Part shown: positions 56,240-64,000 of the stretch, in pieces
Layout of the letters: each line of letters begins with the position of its first letter
How positions within the stretch are numbered: the first letter of the stretch is position 1
Notes under the pieces: generated by a model
Database searches by the model: none
Told to the model about the DNA's origin: nothing
Seen by the model: only the letters and a program-made list of their open reading frames with translations
Program-made: the position numbers and the translations under genes
From: Rugalucina vietnamica
Taxonomy: Eukaryota; Mollusca; Bivalvia; Lucinida; Lucinidae
Direction: 5' to 3'
NCBI GenBank assembly: GCA_964017185.1
Contig: OZ024878.1
Coordinates: forward strand, 14,021,351 to 14,085,350
DNA: 64,000 nucleotides

Positions 56240-57445
56240 AAATAATACATCTATATCATTCGAGCATAACCAAGAATAGTTGGGTATACCGTAAATGGCA
56301 GTTTGGTCAGAGCTTGTTCTATCCCAGAACTAGTACTTTTCAGCTGTCGCAAAATGTCAGTCATGTCTGTATTTAGTTGATGGAATTTTGTACACCATGT
56401 GGATGAGACTTGAATCCTTAGATTTCCTCGTCTAAGCCTCAACCCCATCATAGATTCTTTTTTCTCACCCATCAGACAAGCACATCCCTTTGTGTGCCTG
56501 TCCGAGATATTTCTTTCTTGCACACCAGATAGAGAAATCCTAGGTTTTACCTCATGTGAGAAATTCTTATCTCACCATCGTTATCTCACCCCATCGCTCG
56601 CTGCGTTCAAGTGTTCTTTTTTAACATTGGTTGTATAGGGCGTCACGTAATTTCGTCGCTAAGCGCAAACGTCACGATGACGTCAAAACGTTTTAATTAA
56701 ATCAAAATGGTGGACGCCGCGATTTTATCATTTTTCTAGGTAAATAGTATAAAAATCAATCTTCACTGCATTAAGGTGAGCAAGAAAAAGAATCCATCAT
56801 TCGTGTAAGGTATGGATAGACAAATCTGTCCCTCGGGTCACAATTTGGCATCACTCGGCGAGCCTCGTGGTGCCAAAATGTGACCCTCGGGACAGATTTG
56901 TCTATCCATACCTGACACTCATGTAACGTTCTTATAGTCTCAGTACTAGTAGATTTCAGCTGTCTCAAAATGCCAATCATTTCTGCATTTAGCCAATAGA
57001 AATGTACATCTTCATGTGTACATCCATATAAGGAAGTGGTAAGCTAGGGACAAAATAAACTTGTAGATGTTAATTTCAGGAAGTTTACAGGATTAATTAT
57101 AGTCTGCTGCTTTGGTAAAAACAGTCTCAAAATTTAATTTTGCTGAGAATTTTATGCACAAAACAAAATGCTGATTGAATATTTTTGTAAGGGTAGTGCA
57201 TATACAAAATTGGTTTTATTTTTTTTTTTTTTCATTGGTTAATTTGCATATTGTTTCATGTAAAAACAAAATGGCTGCCTGAAATGCTTTAAGTGATGGG
57301 TGAGAAAAATAATCAATGATGGTGTGAGGACTCAACACGGAAATCTCAGGCTCGTGTTCAGACTATTCAAGTCTCGTCCTCGGCAGAGCCTCGGATCTGA
57401 AAACTTGCCTGAGATTTCATTGTCTCGGCCTCAACCCCATCATAG
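56240..57445. mobile_element. Foldback cluster with several palindromic modules
   Basis: A segment with CTAGTACTTTTCAGCTGTCG and AAAATGTCAGTCATGTCTGT near 56327 returns in the same orientation near 56943. CCTCAACCCCATCATAGATT occurs near 56437 and 57421. TTTCTTGCACACCAGATAGA near 56510 links it to the 17.2-kb module. Inside are a 104-bp palindrome (56809-56912) and an imperfect one (57320-57430, GAAATCTCAGGC / GCCTGAGATTTC). The three open frames here are shadows of these repeats. Confidence 0.6.
56809..56912. repeat. 104-bp palindrome
   Basis: GGTATGGATAGACAAATCTG at the left is exactly complemented at the right, and CCCTCGGGTCACA pairs with TGTGACCCTCGGG apart from offset bases. The arms are about 48 bases and the tip lies near CTCGGCGAGCCTCG. 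Confidence 0.88.
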
Positions 57446-57554
57446 ATTCTTTTAGTCGTTTATTCATTCTTTGTGAATACAAGGGCGCAAATGAACAACA
57501 TTGTGGCCATAATTAGATATGGTGGCCAGTAGTTCAGAGTCACCGCTTTAATCG

Positions 57555-57578
57555 TAAAAGTAAGCAATGATCAGGAAC
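57555..57578 (-). repeat. Family D terminal fragment
   Basis: GTAAAAGTAAGCAATGATCA resembles the right end of family D in reverse. It faces the plus-strand fragment at 57672. Confidence 0.4.
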
Positions 57579-57671
57579 TGATTACTTATTCGACATACAT
57601 AGGCTAGGCTGCTTTTGGTGGATGCAACTGACCCGGTTAGTGCAACTGGAAATGCGTCAAGCCTAGCGATA

Positions 57672-57855
57672 TTTGGTTAAGTTCGGGTAACTGAGTGGCC
57701 GCCTATTGGGAAATAGCTGCTCACTCGGCTTACGATATGCTTTCTTAGTATAAGTACCTGATTGTCAATTTAGTTTTTTTTTTCCATCTCAGTTTTTGGA
57801 GTGGGAATTTCTTTCTGGATGGGCTGTTTCCTGATCATTGCCTACTTTTACCTTT
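57672..57855 (+). repeat. Family D fragment
   Basis: GTAACTGAGTGGCCGCCTAT, AAATAGCTGCTCACTCGGC, TAAGTACCTGATTGTC and GATCATTGCCTACTTTTACC match the right third of family D. Confidence 0.7.
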
Positions 57856-58656
57856 TCCTAACTTGAAATAATGTTACAACTTCTTAATAAAGACATGCTT
57901 TCGATATATGTAAAATTGTAACAATAAAATAAAAGCAGTTTTGTCATTTTATAGATATAAATCAGGTATGTGTCATAGCACAAAATAAGTGAAGACATCA
58001 CTAACGAAATTATCGAAAAATGACTTTTTAAGTACGTTTATAATTTCGACAATAACATAAAAATAGACTACCTGATAATATCATAGGAGATCTTTATGAC
58101 ATTAAATGTATGTAAAGAATAAAGTATTTCAAAATTTAATAACCTTTGTCGTATAGCTACCTTAATTTTACAAGGATTTCTCTAATAATGGCAATTATTA
58201 GATTCACAAATCATATCGGTAAATGGGTGTATAATACCCCATTGTAAAAATCCTTAGCAACTGCAAACACGGTTTCAAGAAATGGTGCCAGACGGGTAAG
58301 CGACTAAAAAACGCATTTCTCTCCAAATTTACCCAAGCTCCATCCACTTTGCCTTATAAGATGTCAGATCAAATCAAGGGTAGCGTTGTGCTGATTCAAA
58401 TGAAATACCGCTGCGCCCTGTCCCTGAGCATTAGACGGGTGTCGGAAAGCAATATTTCAAAACATACATGTACTTTGGTGAACAAAGGTTTCCAATAATT
58501 TTAGAGACAAATTCCCAAAACCACATTCCTCGCAGACAACAAGTTTCTAGGTAGGGAATTGGATAAATTCCTTTGTATTTTAGTTCTTACTTTTCTGGCC
58601 ACTTCTTTGTTCCAAATACAAATGATACCCTTCCAGGGATTCGCAGGGAGCTGGAG
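57856..58656. other. No gene seen
   Basis: AT-rich single-copy sequence between two family D segments. Confidence 0.6.
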
Positions 58657-58871
58657 AAAAGGTACAAGTAGGCAACGATCAGGAAAAGGCACAATCAGAA
58701 AAAGATTTCCACTCCAAAAACCGAGGTGGGAAAAAACTAAATTAACAATCAGGTACTTATACCACGAAAACATATCGTAAGCCGAATGAGCAGCTATATT
58801 CCCAATAGGTGGCCACTCAGTTACCTAAACTTAACTAAAAATATGATAACATACATAAGGCCTCAACAGCA

Positions 58872-58919
<48 letters not shown>

Positions 58920-59429
58920 CAAGACATACAACAACAAGAACCACCACAGAAGTATCGCCTTGGCACAATCAGTTATATAAAATTACTGGCGGGCTAAAAT
59001 CGATTTTACAGATACCTAACCTCACCCTCAGCTTCTGCAGTGGTTCACAACATTTAGTTAGATGTTCGGTCCTCGTGATGAATCTCTAGCTAGTCAATGA
59101 ATCATCATGGACAAACAAATAAACCATGATAAATACCATGATGAATCAAAAATGAGGACTAACAGATTGAGTTAGCTGCCCGACGATGGAGATCCCTGGG
59201 CGCTAAATAACTTACTAACGCCGCAGCAAAAGAAAAACACCAGTTGATCCCCGGTGGGCCAAGGAACAGACAAGAAGCTCCGGCCCCTACCAACTAAAAT
59301 TAATAGCTTTATGTCGGGGCCATCATAGTCTGACGCCCGACCCACCGGCGTGCAATTAAAGAAGGCAGCATAGTTATCAACCATGATTGGGTTAAAAACT
59401 AAGCATGCAGACTGTCGCATAACATTCAT
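58657..59429 (-). repeat. Dispersed repeat family D, longest copy
   Basis: The copy runs in reverse from AGGTACAAGTAGGCAACGAT to GTGCAATTAAAGAAGG, then continues to AACCATGATTGGG and AAGCATGCAGACTGTCGC. It is interrupted by a 40-base A tract (about 58874-58916) at the place where the 42.5-kb copy has a T-rich stretch. The minus-strand 85-codon frame from 59429 (CLVFNPIMVDNYAAFFNC...YDGPDIKLLILVG) is the longest in the family and has no recognisable domain. Confidence 0.78.
58874..58916. repeat. Poly-A tract inside family D
   Basis: About 43 A in a row. It is the source of a false poly-Lys frame. Confidence 0.95.
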
Positions 59430-59868
59430 ATCCTATACGTCTGTAACGTGTTATGATTTTTCTGACTTGAAAAAGAAAAACATTCCTTCCTATAAATTTC
59501 TTAAGCTTGTAAACCAAGCTTTTAGCGAGAAGCTAAAAACCAATCCATTATTTTTGGGAGCAGGGAGCAGAGACCTTCATGAAGGGGCCTCACAAATGTT
59601 GGGCGCCAGTCATTATCCAACAGTATCCAATACGAATTAAGCGTTCAATGTTCAAGCATAGGTAAAACTGGTCATTCGGCTTTTAAATGGGCTTATCCTG
59701 ACCTAGTGCAGTATGTCAAATGGACAACAACACTATAAAACTTGAAAACATGATCATTAAAGTGCTACGGTGATGGTAACAGTGACTACATTACTCGCAT
59801 TTGCATTTTAATATACAATGTCTGCTATTAAACTACAATTGGTCTAATGAATTGAAGAAATGACTTCC
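59430..59868. other. No gene seen
   Basis: Single-copy sequence between family D and the TGACGTCA palindrome. Confidence 0.6.
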
Positions 59869-59962
59869 CCCAGCAGGTACATGACGTCAGATCAACGTCA
59901 ATCCGACGTCATGACGTCGCGACGTTGATATGACGTCATTTTGACGTCATGTGCTCGCTGGG
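59869..59962. mobile_element. 94-bp palindromic element packed with TGACGTCA sites
   Basis: CCCAGCAGGTACATGACGTC at the left and GACGTCATGTGCTCGCTGGG at the right are TIRs that match at about 18 of 21 positions. The middle holds CGACGTCATGACGTCG, a perfect 16-bp palindrome at 59904-59919. TGACGTCA or a one-base variant occurs about five times. No target duplication was found. Confidence 0.65.
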
Positions 59963-60268
59963 CCGTACCCTTTGTGGAAATAACAAGAACAAGCAGACGA
60001 CAGGGTGACCCGGAGATCTTGCAGAAGTTTTCTACCCTGTTGTCGAATAAAACCGTCGTGATAACAGCGCAAAGCGGGACTATATACCAAAAGCAAGCCA
60101 AGGCTTCCTCGGAAGTAGAGATGCAGAGGATATTGAATTGGATAATTACACAATATCAAAAAACATATAAAACGTTAAGAGATCCGTACAAGAAAGATAT
60201 ACGAATAAGAAAGATAAACGTACGAGATTAAGATTCGATTGCAAGAGCGACATATTGCAAATGTGACA

Positions 60269-60408
60269 TTACCAGGTTTGATCGAGGCTTTTCTCCGGGT
60301 AGCCATACTTCGGAGGTTGAGTATAGTACGGACCACTTCCGGAAAACATCCAGAAAGGGTATGGTGTCCGATAAAAACCGTTGTAATCCAGCTTGACGAA
60401 TTTTCCTT
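60269..60408 (-). CDS. Candidate 3'-terminal exon, unrecognised protein (weak)
   Basis: On the minus strand one frame is open upstream of a TAA at 60271-60269 for about 48 codons. The protein is rich in Tyr, Pro, Gly and aromatic residues: KFVKLDYNGFYRTPYPFWMF, then SGSGPYYTQPPKYGYPEKSL and DQTW. A TTTAG that could serve as a splice acceptor ends at 60409, preceded by CTGAC-like branch sequences, and an in-frame stop lies just upstream. The composition looks more like a secreted or structural protein tail than random DNA, but I do not recognise it. I see no upstream exon, no polyadenylation signal at a clear distance, and a 138-codon frame runs on the opposite strand. It may be chance. Confidence 0.22.
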
Positions 60409-63400
60409 CTAAATCTTTGGCCAGTCAGTCAGTGGAAATATTTTTTCCGGAATCCGATTTTCAGCGAAACTGTTGTCATTTAGCATCTCTTAGATTTGCT
60501 CCTAGACACTTAGCACGCCGTTCACTGTGTGATGATTGTGTTTCACAAAGTCGACGGTTTTCTTTATTGTATCCAAAAGCTATTTTTCGTCAAAAGAATC
60601 TTTTAGCATTGCATAATAATGATTTTAACCCGTACATTAAAATGATTTACTTTTGGGTGACAATAGATTACGACTACCGTCAATCAGTCACTAGTGTCGT
60701 CTGCTATGAATTTCGACACTTGCACATGTGGGCGCAAACTTTCAAACCCGCCTGTTTGCTTGATACCGGTGACATATCGAAGACATTAAAAGAAATACAA
60801 ACTAAGTAAATAGTTTCTTTGTTGATTGTGCTTTGTAAAAAGATATAGAATGTTTAACAGTGAATTGACAGCGAATTGATATCTTGAGACTATAGCCCCA
60901 CTTTCATTATGCCTGATATTTAATCTTAATAATCAAACGGCCATGGCCTTGTCGTAATATTATCAAACACATTATTTTTTTAGAATAAAGAATGAAATAT
61001 TAAGGTTTTTGAGCTCGCTCTTGAAAGCATTGTTGTCTTTCTTATACAAATTTACAATTTGAATTTGTGATCTATTTAAATTTGTTAAATGCTTAAGCGG
61101 CCTCGCCAGACGACAATAAGTGCGAGCCTATAGTTCCGGTGGACAATGCCACTTTTATATCAGATGACAATCGGTCGAGGTAATTCGTGCTAAAGCATGG
61201 GAAATCCGTCTTCTAGGTTTCTGACTAAGGCGGGCTTAGGTTAGGACAAACGATCACTGGGACATGTTGGATTCTTATAAGTAATGATATAAATTTTGGT
61301 CAACATGCAACAAGTTACACAGCAATGAAACTGTGAGGATGAGCGCCTGGCACACTTCTTTATTGTTTAAATGAGACACACTGGTTACTTCATGACAAGT
61401 TCTATATATTTAATGTTCTTGCGAAGGCTTCAAGTGACAAATTTGGATAAATCATGCCAAACAATCGACAAAAATAGACCAAACTCTTCGAATTAAAAGA
61501 AGAAAAGGTGAACGCAATAAAGCCACATTATCAGCAAGGACTCTTGAACATTTCGACACTGGTGTAGCATTACAATTGTCAATGACTATGGAATGAAGTT
61601 CTAAAGAGCAGGAGACACCGATACCAATTAAAATATTGTATTTTGTTCCATAATTCGTGCATCAAGGGCCTACATACAATAAACGATTTTAATTGTTGAA
61701 ATCTAAACCGTAGTTGTGAGGCGGGAATTCCCATGAAACAGTCCCTCATGGCTTTGTGGCCAACACAGCACATTCTTGCAAAGTAATTGGCTGCTTCCGT
61801 CATCATAAGTTTGCGGTGACCATCTACTTTATGTAAGCGTTTAGTTCAAGCATTGTGCTTTTAACACAAACATTATTGATGCTATCAGTAAATGATTGAC
61901 GATGTGCATACAAATACCAAGTATCCAAAAGAACTGTCTGAAGTTCCAAAGGTTGACAACTGTGAACAAGTCCTTAATAAGCAGCTCTTCTCGGAAAACA
62001 ACAAATCAGCTTCCACATACATTCAAAATTACCACTTTTATCTACAACCTTGCACTTTGTTGAAAAAATAGAGTTAATGTATGGGCAAACGTGACGGCAA
62101 AGTAACCTCAGTTCAGTGCTTTTTCTGATGCTTCACGTATTGTACATTGATGACAAAAGGGGAAAATAATGTGCATCTAGGTTTACATAATTCAACATTA
62201 AAGTTATTGTTAAATATGAAATTTCATTAAAACTCTTATCTAAAATGGGATAGTATGACAGAAAAGTTTCACTCAAAAGAAAACAAGCGCCTTCTGTCTG
62301 ACAATGGCGCATTGTGTTTTGTCAAAAGTGGTATCATCGTTCTGGCATCGTATTACCATTGTTACAAATGGGCGGGGAGCTTATTGTAATGCTCCGTCTG
62401 ACCCCGTTTTGCATTTCTTACTTTAGAGGCATTAAAATATTATTTATGTGACATTTAGAGACTTGTATCATATGTTCTATGATGGATGACGGTCCATGTG
62501 AATCATAGCGTCTAACAATGCATCTGAACAACAATGTAATGTTATCTACCATTAATTACACCAAGTGCACCATGGGCCACCATATGTCTTGAAGTCATAC
62601 ACAAACGTTGATAAATCACATTGAAAATATTCTATATATGCAAAACACATTTACTGATGATGTTGAGCCTTTTGATGCATGGATACGTGTAGACAAGTAG
62701 TACGTGGTATGGGTTTATCAGTGGGTATCTAGATCATCGATTCTTCCATGCAATATGAGGATGGCCAAATATTCGGGTAAATGATGGGGTCCTGTCAAAG
62801 CATGCATACTATATTCTAACTGCAGTCTTGTATTTCATAGTCAAATAAGCCTTCAAATAATGGCTCCGAACTATTTCCAAGCAAATGCAGCTGACGGCAA
62901 TTCTATCTATGCGAGCCTGCTCATAACATTTGCTACGAGACGTAGACTACGCTTGCTCAGTTTAGCACTCTGGTGGCGTCTACAACAGATTTCTCCCACG
63001 TTTTATAAATTTAAGAAAATTCACAGAAAAAATCAGCAGACGACAAAACATGCAAAAATGCCCAGCACTGAAAGGGTTAGTACAGTTTGATTCTGTTCAT
63101 TAGCATACAATTAGACTGGTAATCATCTTATTTCTGTTGTTAGAACCAGTTCTGTCTAAAGGAGACAATACTGTCATTTTTCACTGGAAAATAGCCCGAT
63201 CGCCTGTCATAAATTGATCTTTTCGGGATCACGGCGTGACGTTATCGCCTCACAATGATATTGCACGCGCTACTGGAAACCCCGGATGGAGGACTGTTTG
63301 GACAGCCTCACGTTGAATCCTTATATACGAACTTGAGTTGTATCTGAATCGAATGCGTTTCTTCTTATATCATGCATTTTCTACTTTTTAGAAAAAAATC

Positions 63401-64000
63401 GGCAAAAACGAAAATAAAATGACCGGATGATCAGTTCCTTGCCGCAGCACGCGTTTTTCTCGATTTCTCCTGCGCTTATTTGTATTTTCTTCCTGATTGG
63501 ACAATCTCGTCTTTTGTATATTGTCATTTCGTGGTGGTCTTTTGTAAGGAATCATGTCTTTTATGGAGGCATCATTGTTCCAGAAGACAATCCTCACGAT
63601 GAAAAGACTCAGTCAGCCAAATGATCATATAAAGTTGCATACCGGTATTGGAGAGAGAAGGGAAAATCTTTTTATTTCCTCGCAGACACATTGACGTGCT
63701 GGTACAATGTTTTGTTCCGTATAAGGCAAGCTGTTCAATTCGTAGTCATAAGCTTGAAGCTAGTTTTTGTGGTTGCAAGGGGTGCCTTGAGTATATCTCG
63801 ATAATAAAAACATGGACCAATGAGACGTTTGACTCTTTATCATGTGAAGGAATCACATCTGAGGAGATGACGTATAGAACAGTCTGAACATGTTTCATCT
63901 CTAGACTAAACGTGTGTAATATCTATCGGCATACGGAAAAAAATCGGGTTTTAATCAGCATACGATTAAAAATCACGTGTATCCCCGCAATGTGCATATG
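60409..64000. other. 3.6 kb without an assignable gene or repeat
   Basis: A 138-codon plus frame (60393-60809) overlaps the candidate terminal exon on the other strand. Its composition is unremarkable and I recognise no domain. Frames at 62860-63090 and 63648-63887 (76-79 codons) are likewise unassigned. This is the least repetitive part of the window. Confidence 0.5.

Noticed and set aside
59941..60231. 96-codon plus-strand frame, K/Q/I rich
   Set aside because: It starts inside the TGACGTCA palindrome and has no recognisable domain. Two minus-strand frames overlap it.
60393..60809. 138-codon plus-strand gene
   Set aside because: No domain, no similarity that I recognise, and it conflicts with a more protein-like frame on the other strand. 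I leave both open but call neither firmly.

Overview
The window looks like gene-poor nuclear DNA from an invertebrate animal, most probably a bivalve mollusc. It is AT-rich and has long microsatellites, poly-A and poly-T tracts, tRNA-derived SINEs and many short inverted-repeat elements. Several repeat families (the TGAGCCGCC...GGCTCA hairpin element, the element ending in ATGTCTCCC, and the SINE containing TAAAATGGAGGCAACGTC) are types I associate from memory with bivalve genomes; no search was run. There is no operon structure, no bacterial signal and no intact protein-coding gene that I can defend. Almost every open frame longer than 60 codons is explained by a repeat or looks random.

Layout. 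0-14 kb: a hairpin element (101-335), a 1.0-kb long-TIR element (1472-2474), the first copies of a 16-copy hairpin MITE family (called MITE-A here), a 1.5-kb element with internal ~450-bp repeats (4812-6310) and a 29-bp satellite (8672-9383). 14-27 kb: MITE-A copies every 1-2 kb, a perfect-looking 155-bp palindrome at 17.0 kb, more TGAGCCG hairpin elements (MITE-B) and SINEs. 27-33 kb: a ~520-bp foldback element, a 208-bp MITE with TAA target duplications, an old dispersed repeat (family D) and a 39-bp satellite. 33-38 kb: a 1.1-kb inverted-repeat element, then a TIR element filled by a 156-bp satellite arranged as 312-bp A-B dimers. 38-46 kb: MITE-B copies, a 45/51-bp satellite, a 2.6-kb nest bounded by 400-bp inverted repeats, and two clusters of small modular palindromes. 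46-54 kb: a SINE inside a larger element, a hairpin element present twice, and at 49.3-52.2 kb a TIR-bounded element carrying a broken gene. 54-64 kb: a second foldback cluster (56.2-57.4 kb), a family D copy, a 94-bp palindrome packed with TGACGTCA sites, and largely single-copy sequence with one weak candidate terminal exon.

The only recognisable protein remnant is on the minus strand at 51430-50063: an N-terminal region, an XPG/PIN-like nuclease region and a Tesmin/TSO1-type CXC cysteine cluster. It is broken by a frameshift with apparent loss of the central region and by a SINE insertion. Because it lies between matching terminal inverted repeats with subterminal AGGTCA-type repeats, I infer that it belongs to a DNA transposon, possibly of the Academ (XPG-carrying) group.

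The shared theme is hairpins. Several unrelated families each carry a long near-perfect internal palindrome. In MITE-A the same two pairing defects recur in every well-preserved copy. In MITE-B the stem sequence changes on both arms together. These patterns, the 312-bp higher-order satellite inside a transposon, and the XPG/CXC element are the observations most worth following up.
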